Source: DATJSJ01 sp035504175
Lineage (GTDB): Bacteria > Pseudomonadota > Alphaproteobacteria > Acetobacterales > Acetobacteraceae
Assembly: GCA_035504175.1 (NCBI GenBank)
Contig: DATJSJ010000120.1
Span: 80,821-144,820 of the forward strand
Direction: 5' to 3'
Length of the DNA: 64,000 bases
Part shown: piece after piece, positions 42,375 to 49,917 of the stretch
Layout: every line of letters begins with the position of its first letter
Position numbering within the stretch: the stretch's first letter is position 1
Position numbers and translations under genes: made by a program
Notes under the pieces: generated by a model
What the model was told of the DNA's origin: nothing
Seen by the model: only the letters and a program-made list of their open reading frames with translations
The model's database searches: none

Positions 42375-43426
42375 CAGATCAGGCCGGCCTCACGCAGCAG
42401 CTCGGCCGCTTCCCGGTCGTCACCAAGCTGCGCCACGGTCAGCTTCGGCGGCTGCAGCGTGTCGAACGGCTTCAGCAGCGGATTGGCCGCGACACCCTTG
42501 GCCAGCGGGTATTCGAAATCGATCTCGCCCTTGGCCAGCATCTCCTGCGTCGGCCGCGACACCAGGAAGGCGAGGAAGCGCTGTGCCTCCTGCTGGTGCT
42601 TGGAGGATCGCAGCACCGCGGCACCGGAGATGTTGATCAAGCCGCCGACATCGCCGTCGGCGAAGTGGTGGATGCGGCTATGCGTGTGATCCGCCCCCTG
42701 CTCGGTGCGCAGCCGCGCCCAGTAGTAGTTGTTGATGATCCCGGTGGCGACGGCGCCGCGATCGACTGCCGCCACCACGCCTTCGTCATCGTCGAAGATC
42801 TGGGCGTTGCGCTTCAGCCCGCGCAGCCAGGCGAGTGCGGTGTCCTTTCCCTTCAGCGCCACCACGGCGGTGACCAGCGGCAGGAAATCCGCATCACTCG
42901 GCGCGATCGCGACCTTGCCCTTCCAGTCCGGCCCCGCCAGGTCGAGCAGCGAAGCCGGAAGCTCGCTCTCCCGGATCATCGCAGGATTGAACGCCAGCAC
43001 GTTCTCGCGCGCCAGCACCCCCACCCAGTCGCCATCCCTGGCGCTGTATTGCGGCGGGACCTCGGCCAGCGTGGCCGGATCGACCTTGGCCAGCAGGCCC
43101 TTTTCGTCGAGCAGCACGAGTTCCGGCGAATTCTCGGTGAAGTAGACATCGGCCGGGGAGGCGGCGCCTTCCTGCGCGAGCTGGTTGGCGATTTCCGGTG
43201 CCTCGCCGGAATGCACCCGGACGCGGATGCCGGTCTGGCTGGTGAAGGCCTGGGTCAGCAGGTTGACCATCTGCTGGTGCTGGGCGCTGTAGAGGGTGAG
43301 CGTGACCGGCTCCGCCGCCCGGACCGGGGCGGCGCCGGCCGCCCCCAGCAGCAGGATCAGCGCCGCGCCGCGAAGCAGTGTGCGGCGGCGGGCACATGGG
43401 CGGGGCAGGCGGCTGGCCTGGGGCAT
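42374..43426 (-). CDS. fbpA: Periplasmic ferric iron-binding protein
   Basis: This 350-residue binding protein has a signal peptide (LLRGAALILLLGAAGAAPVRAA) and the FbpA start VTLTLYSAQHQQMVNLLT. The pair of adjacent iron-ligand tyrosines is visible at Tyr234-Tyr235 (INNYYWAR). I put the start at the ATG at 43426 rather than the one at 43468, because the Fur-like box at 43453-43473 would otherwise overlap the coding start. It is the first gene of fbpA-fbpB-fbpC. Confidence 0.92.
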   Translation of the reverse strand: MPQASRLPRPCARRRTLLRGAALILLLGAAGAAPVRAAEPVTLTLYSAQHQQMVNLLTQAFTSQTGIRVRVHSGEAPEIANQLAQEGAASPADVYFTENSPELVLLDEKGLLAKVDPATLAEVPPQYSARDGDWVGVLARENVLAFNPAMIRESELPASLLDLAGPDWKGKVAIAPSDADFLPLVTAVVALKGKDTALAWLRGLKRNAQIFDDDEGVVAAVDRGAVATGIINNYYWARLRTEQGADHTHSRIHHFADGDVGGLINISGAAVLRSSKHQQEAQRFLAFLVSRPTQEMLAKGEIDFEYPLAKGVAANPLLKPFDTLQPPKLTVAQLGDDREAAELLREAGLI

Positions 43427-43452
43427 GGGCGAGGTGTCCCGGAGCTGAGTGT

Positions 43453-43473
43453 TGCGAACGGTTCTCATTCGCA
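43453..43473 (-). promoter_or_regulatory. Fur-like box upstream of fbpA
   Basis: TGCGAA (43453-43458) and TTCGCA (43468-43473) form a perfect 6-bp dyad around CGGTTCTCA. The whole closely resembles alphaproteobacterial Fur sites. It lies 26 bases upstream of the preferred fbpA start and supports iron-repressed expression. Confidence 0.7.
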
Positions 43474-44130
43474 GGGTGGTTACGCCGCCTGGCGCGACCG
43501 GTCAATTGGCTGCCGGCGCCGCGGGTGCGGGAGCGCTCCTGGCGGCGGTGATTAACGGGCCACCCCGGTCGTGGCATCCCGCTGTTCAAGCGCATTTGCG
43601 ATCTCGCCGCTGAGCACCGGTCAGAGATGGCGCCCGTCCCAACGCCGATCGGACAAGCGGGACCGATCCGACGAGGATTCGTTGCGATGTCGCCTGGTCA
43701 GGTCGGTGTTGAAAGGGCGTGACGTTCCGGAGGCGACGCGCAACGTCTCGGACGGTGGCTCTCGGCCGAGGAGAAGTTGCGATCCCAACGTTCCAGTGCT
43801 TGCCGCGCAGCGCCGTTCGCGCGGCGTCGCGTCAGTTCGTCGCGCATGCGCACGCCGACCGTCCAGGAGGGCGCCCGCGAGCCCGTCCGCCTCGCGCGGC
43901 TCGGTCCCGACCGCCCGACAGGAGCGCAGTCGAGCGCAGCCGCACCGCTTCCGTGGTGATCTGGAACGCACGCTGATGTCCGCTTCGTTGATCTCGGCGT
44001 CGGCAAATGAGCGATTCGTGTCTTACTCATTGCGGATGGCCGATGGTTGGCGACGTATCTGACTTGCAGACCGGCATCGCGCGAACGAATGGCAATCGCG
44101 GGCAGACGTTGGTCGGCGCACGGCTTTGGC
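43474..44130. other. Intergenic stretch with no supportable gene
   Basis: Several short overlapping frames are open on both strands, but none has a ribosome binding site with sensible composition; their translations are Arg/Ser-rich shadows. I see no RNA gene. The right end leads into the regulatory region of the PEP-CTERM gene. Confidence 0.5.
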
Positions 44131-44148
44131 TGTAACCGCGCCGTTACA
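44131..44148 (+). promoter_or_regulatory. TGTAA-N8-TTACA palindrome, candidate enhancer site
   Basis: TGTAACCGCGCCGTTACA has 5-bp outer half-sites TGTAA/TTACA, extended by one pair to CTGTAAC/GTTACAG. It sits 43 bases before the sigma-54 promoter of the first PEP-CTERM gene. The same motif recurs at 45376-45393 with the same spacing, which points to a site for a sigma-54 activator of the PrsR type. Confidence 0.65.
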
Positions 44149-44173
44149 GTCCGGCAGATGCGCCCGCCCTAAC

Positions 44174-44185
44174 CCTTTGCAAAGG
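44174..44185. repeat. 12-bp palindrome between enhancer and promoter
   Basis: CCTTTGCAAAGG is a perfect 12-bp palindrome six bases upstream of the -24 element. It has no counterpart at the second PEP-CTERM promoter, so it may be incidental or gene-specific. Confidence 0.4.
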
Positions 44186-44190
44186 CGTGC

Positions 44191-44206
44191 TGGCATACCT
44201 GTTGCA
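44191..44206 (+). promoter_or_regulatory. Sigma-54 promoter of the first PEP-CTERM gene
   Basis: TGGCATACCTGTTGCA matches the -24/-12 consensus TGGCAC-N5-TTGCA with the invariant GG and GC 10 bases apart. It is 43 bases upstream of the start codon of the PEP-CTERM gene at 44250. Sigma-54 promoters need an enhancer-bound activator, for which 44131-44148 is the candidate site. Confidence 0.8.
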
Positions 44207-44249
44207 ACCTCTGTGTTTACGATAGCCTTCCCACACGGAGAGGAACACA

Positions 44250-44927
44250 ATGGCGAGTAGATTTCTTTTGGCAGGGGCTGCGATTTTTGCAGCGATCACC
44301 TGCGGTGCGACAGCCGGACATGCGACCGTCTTCGGCGGAACCGCGAGCTTCACGGATAACGGGCCGCCCAACAATGGCGTCACCTTCTCCGCAACCAATC
44401 TCACCAACCCATTTGCGACCTCGTCCCTGGGCGCAGGCCAGAGCTACGTCTTCACGGATTTCGCGACCATTCTCGGCACCGACAACGGTTCGGGCTTCCT
44501 TGGGTCGAACCAGTCCTACACGGACAGCGTGTCGCTGAACCTGTCCTTCACCATGCCGTCGAACGGGTCGGACAACCAGTCCGGCAGCGGAAACGAGCAG
44601 ACCTACAATACCTTCTTCGGCATCGGCGCCGAGATCTCTTCCGGCACGATCACCTGGAACGGAACGCAGATCACGGACGGAACCGGAACGTATACGCGCG
44701 ACCTCGTATCGTTCGACGATGGCGCGTCGGCCTATGTCGACATCTATAACGCCACGCTGACCCAGGTCGGCGGCTACAGCTCCGACAGCGTGAGCGGAAA
44801 CGTCAAGGTGCGGATCACGGATGTTGCGGACCCCGTTGCTGCGCCTGAGCCGGGCTCGCTCGCCCTGCTCGGCACCGGACTGATCGGCTTCGGCTTCATC
44901 GGACGGCGCCGCCGTCGCCAAGGCTGA
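44250..44927 (+). CDS. PEP-CTERM sorting-domain exported protein (225 aa)
   Basis: The protein has a signal peptide (FLLAGAAIFAAITCGATAGHA), a Ser/Thr/Asn/Gly-rich beta-type body, and a textbook PEP-CTERM tail from about residue 198: APEPGSLALLGTGLIGFG, then FIGRRRRRQG. In this family the PEP motif is processed by an exosortase, and many members are surface or floc-associated proteins made with an exopolysaccharide. GGAGAGGAA precedes the ATG. The gene has its own sigma-54 promoter and palindromic upstream site. No exosortase gene is in the window. A cellulose-related role would be speculation. Confidence 0.92.
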   Translation: MASRFLLAGAAIFAAITCGATAGHATVFGGTASFTDNGPPNNGVTFSATNLTNPFATSSLGAGQSYVFTDFATILGTDNGSGFLGSNQSYTDSVSLNLSFTMPSNGSDNQSGSGNEQTYNTFFGIGAEISSGTITWNGTQITDGTGTYTRDLVSFDDGASAYVDIYNATLTQVGGYSSDSVSGNVKVRITDVADPVAAPEPGSLALLGTGLIGFGFIGRRRRRQG

Positions 44928-44947
44928 GTCTGTCGTCGCGACGATTG

Positions 44948-44974
44948 CGGGGAGTGCGGTGCATGCACTCCCCG
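44948..44974 (+). terminator. Hairpin after the first PEP-CTERM gene
   Basis: CGGGGAGTGC (44948-44957) and GCACTCCCCG (44965-44974) form a perfect 10-bp stem with a 7-nt loop, 21 bases after the stop codon. There is no strong T-run, but position and stability suit a terminator. Confidence 0.65.
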
Positions 44975-45332
44975 ACTTCGTGCGCCGCCGTGGCTGTCCC
45001 GCGCCGGGCCTGACTCGCTGCTCGCTGCCGGTACTCGCCGAGCCGTTCGACGGCGATGCGGCACATCCGCGACCTTCCCGTCCCGCACGGTCTCCTGCGT
45101 CGCCATCCGCGGGCGATGCGGCGGATCCATGCCGGCGGCCGGACGCTGGCGATGCGGGCGGGCACATCGGACGTTTCGCACGCGAGCAGTGGAGCTCAAC
45201 GGGGCGGCTCTGCGGTCGGTCAGCGGCACCGGGTGACTCACGCCCCTGGCCAAGCGGCATTCGCCGCCGGATTTGTCGACCGATCGCCGGCCGTCTGAAG
45301 AATGAGCCGTCGGTTCGATCTGCTAAATCAAT
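44975..45332. other. Intergenic stretch before the island boundary
   Basis: No open frame here has a credible start or composition. It ends at the direct repeat that marks the left boundary of the tRNA-Ser island. Confidence 0.45.
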
Positions 45333-45351
45333 CCCCTGGCGGAGGGAGTGG
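45333..45351. repeat. Left attachment repeat of the tRNA-Ser island
   Basis: CCCCTGGCGGAGGGAGTGG is identical over 19 bp to 49993-50011, the 3' end of tRNA-Ser(GGA) and its flank. The next bases continue as ATTCG in both after one base deletion here. A partial copy of a tRNA 3' end at the far side of AT-richer DNA is the usual mark of site-specific integration. Confidence 0.8.
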
Positions 45352-45375
45352 ATTCGCATTCGATGCGGAATAGAA

Positions 45376-45393
45376 TGTAAGTTGCAACTTACA
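45376..45393 (+). promoter_or_regulatory. TGTAA-N8-TTACA palindrome, candidate enhancer site (second copy)
   Basis: TGTAAGTTGCAACTTACA is a perfect 18-bp palindrome. Its outer TGTAA/TTACA and 8-base gap are the same as at 44131-44148, and it is again exactly 43 bases from the -24/-12 element. It begins 25 bases inside the island boundary. Confidence 0.7.
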
Positions 45394-45435
45394 GCGGCGG
45401 GTCTGGCAGTAGGCTAGCCTGTTCAAAGTCCACAC

Positions 45436-45451
45436 TGGAACGAGGATTGCA
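45436..45451 (+). promoter_or_regulatory. Sigma-54 promoter of the second PEP-CTERM gene
   Basis: TGGAACGAGGATTGCA has GG and GC 10 bases apart and the TTGCA -12 element. It is 39 bases upstream of the ATG at 45491. It differs from consensus by an A for C in the -24 block. Confidence 0.72.
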
Positions 45452-45490
45452 TGGAGCGCGGCTAAAGCCCGTTGGTTGGGGGGAGGAAGC

Positions 45491-46204
45491 ATGACGCTTC
45501 GATGGATTATCCCTGCTCTGGCGCTTCTCGGCGCGGTGCTCGGCCAGCCAGACGGTGCCCGCGCAACTATCACCTACGTCTTTACGCCGACCACGGCGAC
45601 CACCTACGGCCAGCCCGTGCCAGCGTCAGCCGTCCCAAGTTTTGCAATTACCCTCCAGGATTCCGCCACGAGCGACGGCTTTTACTTGGATGGCGGTGGG
45701 TACAGTTATGATGCTCTCCCCAATTGGATGGGAGACATATCGGACTTCGTAAGCCTTGTATTTCTGAACTCCGGGGGATTTGACGACGTATACCCCGACC
45801 ATCTTTTGGGAACATTAGACCTTAGTCTTAATCATATTAAGTTTCTAGGAACTATCACAGAATTAGATATTTCAATGTCCGGAAACTATTTCAGCGGGTA
45901 CTTTGGATCTGACACAGATTACTGCAACAACTCTGCATTATCTCAGCAGTGCTTCGAATCCGGTACTATTTCGCAGGTTTTACCTGAGCCGTCGTCTCTC
46001 TCGATCTACTCAATCGGAGTGTTGGTGCTAGTTTGCTCTCTCCTTGTGGGCCAAACCGCGCCTTCATCCAATCGCCGAGTTGGCCCCGTGAACCGTAACC
46101 AATATAATCCGACTCCAGTGATGGCGGATAGCAGACCAAAGCTGAGCGCTGGGTGGCGCCGGGTATTAAAGATGGGTCAGACTTCAGGTCAGAACGCGCC
46201 GTGA
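45491..46204 (+). CDS. PEP-CTERM-like exported protein with C-terminal extension (237 aa)
   Basis: The product has a signal peptide (WIIPALALLGAVLGQPDGARA), a Gly/Ser/Asp/Tyr-rich body with a possible disulfide (Cys145, Cys154), and a PEP-CTERM-like tail: LPEPSS at 164-169, a hydrophobic helix to about 187, and a short basic SNRR at 193-196. Unlike normal members it continues for about 41 more residues. The ATG at 45491 has GGGGGGAGGAAG upstream. Codon use is AT-rich in the second half. The extension may reflect a lost stop or a frameshift near the end. Confidence 0.72.
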   Translation: MTLRWIIPALALLGAVLGQPDGARATITYVFTPTTATTYGQPVPASAVPSFAITLQDSATSDGFYLDGGGYSYDALPNWMGDISDFVSLVFLNSGGFDDVYPDHLLGTLDLSLNHIKFLGTITELDISMSGNYFSGYFGSDTDYCNNSALSQQCFESGTISQVLPEPSSLSIYSIGVLVLVCSLLVGQTAPSSNRRVGPVNRNQYNPTPVMADSRPKLSAGWRRVLKMGQTSGQNAP

Positions 46205-46343
46205 TCTCGGCCTTATTTCCCGTCCTGGAACGTCCCCTTCCGTCCCGACTATTTCGCGAGGGCGGAGGCCGGGCAACCGCCGGTTGGATAAAACTTCCCC
46301 ACCTCCCGCCCCCCCCATGGGGGGAAGAGCCGCGACTCGACTA

Positions 46344-46354
46344 CAACCATATGT
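46344..46354. repeat. CAACCATATGT repeat, left copy
   Basis: The 11-mer also occurs at 46817-46827 in the same orientation. The pair brackets the HTH gene at 46400-46672. Here it lies within CTACAACCATATGTAG, which has 5-bp dyad ends. Confidence 0.5.
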
Positions 46355-46399
46355 AGAGGGGGCGTGATTGGTGGTCCCATCACGGTTTTTTCCTGTCGT

Positions 46400-46672
46400 T
46401 CACTCGGGCGACTGCGGCATTGGCGGCGGTCGCTTCCTTTTCTCGACGTGCTCGACCGCCTCCAACCGCTCCACGGCCTGCTCCGGCAGCATTGCGATCA
46501 GGAGTTCGCGGTTCCAGACCGGCCGAGTGTAGCCCAGGTGGAATGACGGGCGAGGCAGTTTGCCCTCGGCTGCCCGACGTTTGACCTGTTCAGGCGTCAG
46601 ACCCATAGCACGTGCTACGACCTCAAGCTCGACCCACTGTCGCGGCGTTGCAATCATCCTGGCGGTCTCCAT
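46400..46672 (-). CDS. Small HTH protein, excisionase/AlpA-like (90 aa)
   Basis: The 90-residue product has a MerR/excisionase-type helix-turn-helix: QWVELEVVARAMGLTPEQVK followed by RRAAEGKLPRPSFHLG and a wing-like TRPVWNRELL. A Pro/Arg/Lys-rich tail ends the protein. Proteins of this size and pattern act as excisionases or local regulators of integrated elements, which fits its place inside the tRNA-Ser island. The ATG at 46672 is chosen because the HTH then begins near residue 10; no strong ribosome binding site is seen. A DNA-binding role is inferred from the HTH only. Confidence 0.6.
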   Translation of the reverse strand: METARMIATPRQWVELEVVARAMGLTPEQVKRRAAEGKLPRPSFHLGYTRPVWNRELLIAMLPEQAVERLEAVEHVEKRKRPPPMPQSPE

Positions 46673-46792
46673 GGAAGTGCCGCCGATGCCAGAAAGACAC
46701 GCTCTGGCGAAAATCTTCGGTCGCATCGAGCGTCGCTAAACGGCCGGCTCTCAAAGAGTTCCCGGACCAAACCTGCCATCCGGCGGCCATTC

Positions 46793-46810
46793 CTTACAAC
46801 CAACCTTACA
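46793..46810. promoter_or_regulatory. Direct repeat CTTACA-N6-CTTACA in the island
   Basis: CTTACA occurs at 46793-46798 and 46805-46810. It lies between the divergent HTH gene (start 46672) and the hypothetical gene (start 46937), a good place for an operator. A similar repeat with an 11-base period lies at 63772-63788. Confidence 0.35.
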
Positions 46811-46816
46811 GTCCTG

Positions 46817-46829
46817 CAACCATATGTTG
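46817..46829. repeat. CAACCATATGT repeat, right copy
   Basis: CAACCATATGTTG (46817-46829) has the 11-mer of 46344-46354 and CAAC/GTTG dyad ends. It lies upstream of the HTH gene and could be its operator or a recombinase arm site. Confidence 0.5.
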
Positions 46830-46936
46830 TGTCGGCCATTGTGATTTCGCCATACATGCATACAGTGGCGGGGCTGCCTTGGGGGGTCAGACGCCATCGC
46901 GGCGACGAACGATCGCGAGGCCAAGGGACGGAAGAA

Positions 46937-47263
46937 ATGAGCAGTGCCGTATATCCGCTCTCGCTGGATCGGCGATGGCGGCATGTCGAACATCGTTCCA
47001 GGAAGGATATGCTGTTGGGCGTATTGGTATATCTTCGGCTTCCGCCCCGCAAAGAAGTGTGGCTTTTAGGGAGAATCGAGGGGCTTGTTCGGAGCATGCC
47101 CTTCGAGGACGCCGTATATTTCTCTCTGCGGGAGATGGAGTATTCGGATCGTACGGCGCGACTGGCTATTCTGACCGGAAGGCGCACGGATGCCGGCGAC
47201 GGGCGGAATGATCGTGCGTTACGGGATGCCTCGCGACGGCTTCAGGCATTGCGGGCTCGTTGA
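46937..47263 (+). CDS. Hypothetical island protein (108 aa)
   Basis: The 108-residue product starts MSSAVYPLSLDRRWRHVEH with GGACGGAAG upstream. It is basic, with a hydrophobic-then-charged pattern (MLLGVLVYLRLPPRKEVWLLGRIEGL) and an Arg-rich C-terminus (ALRDASRRLQALRAR). There is no signal peptide or membrane helix. It is divergent from the HTH gene and precedes the Mrr-like nuclease gene by about 300 bases. I do not recognise a family, and the AT-richer codon use matches the island. Confidence 0.45.
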   Translation: MSSAVYPLSLDRRWRHVEHRSRKDMLLGVLVYLRLPPRKEVWLLGRIEGLVRSMPFEDAVYFSLREMEYSDRTARLAILTGRRTDAGDGRNDRALRDASRRLQALRAR

Positions 47264-47568
47264 CGCTGCCCTGCTACGACATGTGAGGCGCGCTCGCCGA
47301 TCCGGTCGCCTACGCGGTGGAGCTGCTGCAGGTTGTCGCCGAAGACCCATGATGAGGCCGAGCTATCGCGTGCGGGCGCGGCGACATCTCGCGCGGCTCG
47401 CGCCCCGGAGCCGGTGGGGTGTGTGGAGGATGAGTGATCGCCGCCTGACGAGCGCGCGCAGCTGAAAGGATGCCTATTCTCGCACCGTACGGTAGCCGCG
47501 GTGGTAGCGGACATGACCGGCGGTGTGCCACTGTTCCGAACAGGATTTTAGGCCAATGGGCTGTCGGC
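47264..47568. other. Gap inside the island with no clear gene
   Basis: Short open frames are present on both strands but none has a good start. The frame of the nuclease gene is open from 47470, but the first residue that begins a signal peptide is at 47569. Confidence 0.4.
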
Positions 47569-48942
47569 ATGCACTGGCGCTCCCTGTTTCTGATTCTCGT
47601 ATTCACGGCAGTGCTTGGCGAGTCTGGTCTCGCCCAGAACACATTCTATCATGTTCGGACTGCGACACAGGGATGTGAGAATCCGAGAGCTATAAGGGCG
47701 CTCAGCAACCCGGACGATCCAAGGCGATCTGATCCACGATGGGTCGACTACGTCCAGCGGGATGGACGATGTGTTCGGGTTACTCCGGCTAGCCGATGGT
47801 CCACCGTCGAACTTGCCGGCAACTTGGCCCTAATGCGCTATGTCGGGCCGACTTTACCCGCGGTTACTGTCTGGGTGCTGCGGAATCAGCTCTTTAGCGA
47901 GGCGGGGCTCCATCCCGGGGAAACGCCACTAGCGGAGGGTAAGCCCGGGCCGATCGAATTGCTGCCGCCCGACGCGCTAGATGCCACGCATACCGGGCAG
48001 CCAGCGCCTCCGCCGGCCGCGGTTGCTCCGGAGGCCTCGGCAGCCCCTGCTGACCAACCCACTGTCGTCGCCGCCGCCAATCAGGGGCAGGCGGCCCGAT
48101 CTCCGTCCACGTCGGCCGAAGTGGCAGCCAGCTCCGACCAAGCGCAACCGGAATCAATCCCATCTTCGCCGCCGGAAACTGACGACGGCGATTCGGGCAT
48201 TGCCGTCCCGCTTATTATCGTCGCGTTTGTGGCTATCTTTGGGATTCCGCTACTCGTGGTGACGAGCCGCCACAAGCGCAGCCAAACGGCGCTGAACATT
48301 GCTATCACAGAAATCGAGGCACAAAAGCAGAATCTCCGCATCAGAAAGATGCAGCTCGTCCAGAAAGACATTTACGGCACCATCAATCTTGGAAAATGGC
48401 ACAAGGAGATTAACCATTTTTCCTCGACACGAATTCATACACGCCTATCGCTTGAGGGAGTTTCCGATCTCTATCGGCCTTTGCTGCCGACCTTTCTAGA
48501 GATGATCGACGCGGCCGCCGATGCGGCAGCGGCGAATGACCCCTACACCTGCCCACCTCGGTTCGTAAGCGACCCTCACCACTTCCACCCTGAGATGACC
48601 CCTACTGACTACGAAATCTATTGCGTGCTCCAGCTCGGGAAGGCGGGCTGGTCCGCTCGAACGACTGTCGTCACCGGCGACCAAGGCGCCGATATCGTTG
48701 CCGAGATGGGCGGCACCAGGCTGGTCGTGCAGTGCAAGCTGTATTCAGGGTCAGTCGGGAATGATGCGGTCCAGCAGGTTAGTGCTGCGAGAGTCTTTCA
48801 GCGCGCGCATGTTGCGGCGGTCGTGTCCAATGCTCCGTTCACCAAGTCAGCCAGGCAACTCGCCGGTGCCACGAAAGTCTTTCTCCTCCACCATGAGCAA
48901 CTGGCCGACTTTCGGCCGGCTCGGGACGCCGTTGGAATGTGA
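47569..48942 (+). CDS. Membrane-anchored Mrr-like restriction endonuclease
   Basis: The 457-residue protein begins with a signal-type helix (LFLILVFTAVLG), followed by an extracytoplasmic domain of about 110 residues with Cys36 and Cys68 (GCENPR, GRCVRV). A Pro/Ala-rich linker leads to a transmembrane helix at 211-231 (IAVPLIIVAFVAIFGIPLLV). A coiled segment then leads to a C-terminal Mrr_cat-type nuclease domain. Its PD-(D/E)xK core is visible as YEIYCVLQLGKAGW, GDQGADIVAEM with Asp375, and VVQCKLY with Gln388-x-Lys390. Mrr-type enzymes cut modified or foreign DNA. A sensor domain outside and a nuclease inside is unusual. The ATG at 47569 starts the signal helix. Confidence 0.75.
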   Translation: MHWRSLFLILVFTAVLGESGLAQNTFYHVRTATQGCENPRAIRALSNPDDPRRSDPRWVDYVQRDGRCVRVTPASRWSTVELAGNLALMRYVGPTLPAVTVWVLRNQLFSEAGLHPGETPLAEGKPGPIELLPPDALDATHTGQPAPPPAAVAPEASAAPADQPTVVAAANQGQAARSPSTSAEVAASSDQAQPESIPSSPPETDDGDSGIAVPLIIVAFVAIFGIPLLVVTSRHKRSQTALNIAITEIEAQKQNLRIRKMQLVQKDIYGTINLGKWHKEINHFSSTRIHTRLSLEGVSDLYRPLLPTFLEMIDAAADAAAANDPYTCPPRFVSDPHHFHPEMTPTDYEIYCVLQLGKAGWSARTTVVTGDQGADIVAEMGGTRLVVQCKLYSGSVGNDAVQQVSAARVFQRAHVAAVVSNAPFTKSARQLAGATKVFLLHHEQLADFRPARDAVGM

Positions 48943-49055
48943 GGTGCTGGCGAATTCCCGATTGAAACCTCTCTCGACATGATCATTCCCGCTTGACCAC
49001 CGCCGCTCTGCGGGCGCAGCGTTCCAAGCGTCTCGACAGCTTCCTCAGGCCTTAA

Positions 49056-49223
49056 TCGCTGGCGCTCTCCGTCGCGTCCTGGTCGCGGGAAAAGATCGAG
49101 GCGGCGGTCGACATGCTGATCGATCTGCTGGATGCGGCGGACGCGCCGGGCCGGGATCTCGAGCCGGAACTAAAATGCGGGCGTGGCGAGGGATTGATGG
49201 GCGACCCGCAGGACGCGGACTAA
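49056..49223 (+). pseudogene. Remnant of a short acidic protein gene
   Basis: An open segment with no start codon at its left end encodes REKIEAAVDMLIDLLDAAD then APGRDLEPELK. The pattern resembles small acidic proteins common in alphaproteobacterial phage-related regions (LIDLLDxxDxDxDLEP). A stop codon directly precedes it and the tail has lost the usual end, so it is probably a decayed copy. Confidence 0.35.
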
Positions 49224-49917
49224 GCCTTGGTTCTGCGCTTCGTTACGTTTCCCAGGCGCCCAGCCAAGGCATTCAGCTTGTGCAGCAAGAGAGCACGGGA
49301 TGACACGCGGCCGGGGAGTGACGGCGATGTGAATCGCACAGGCAATTGGATGCACGGCGCAATGCGATCAGCGGCCAAAAACGCTTCAATGGAAAGTCAG
49401 GCTCGATAGCTAGCGCGGGTCCGACAGGAGAGTTCCCCCGCGCACTATGCCAGGCGGTTCTGGCTTCACGTCAGCGACGAGGCACCTATTGCCACGTTTC
49501 TGGCCAATCGCTCTCCCTGCCGAGAGCCCGGGGGCCTGTGGTTTATACCCTGTGGGTTTTACCGGATCGGATTATGCGAAGCTTAAGCTTCAAGGGAACC
49601 TCCTTTCAGTTTACGCGGCGCGCGCCACAGAACGCGGGAAACGGGCTATGATTGTCAAGTTCGGCGTCCTGGCGCACCGGTCGAGAGGCATTCCGTGCCG
49701 GATTGCGCGCGGCGAGCGGGCGCGAATGATTACAGGGGCGAGCTGCTCAGCATCGCAAGCGATGCGCTGGCGGCGGATACGTGCAGGCCGCCGAGCACGG
49801 ACGACGCTGGTGGGCATGGAGCGAGGATTCGGATGCGGCGCCCCAGGTTCAACAGATAGGGATGGGTGCCTGCCAATCGCGACCAGCCTGGGCTGACCGA
49901 TCGCGGGAGCCTACATC

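Noticed and set aside
43571..44062. Possible gene of 163 codons upstream of the PEP-CTERM gene
   Set aside because: It has no ribosome binding site and an Arg/Ser/Ala shadow composition, and overlapping frames of similar length exist on the other strand.
45404..45419. Alternative sigma-54 element TGGCAGTAGGCTAGCC
   Set aside because: GG and GC have the right spacing, but the -12 block lacks TTGC and it is only 11 bases from the palindrome. The element at 45436 is better and has the same spacing as the first promoter.
49447..49896. Open frame of 149 codons next to tRNA-Ser as a possible integrase remnant
   Set aside because: None of the tyrosine-recombinase motifs (R, H-x-x-R, Y) can be seen, and the composition is irregular.
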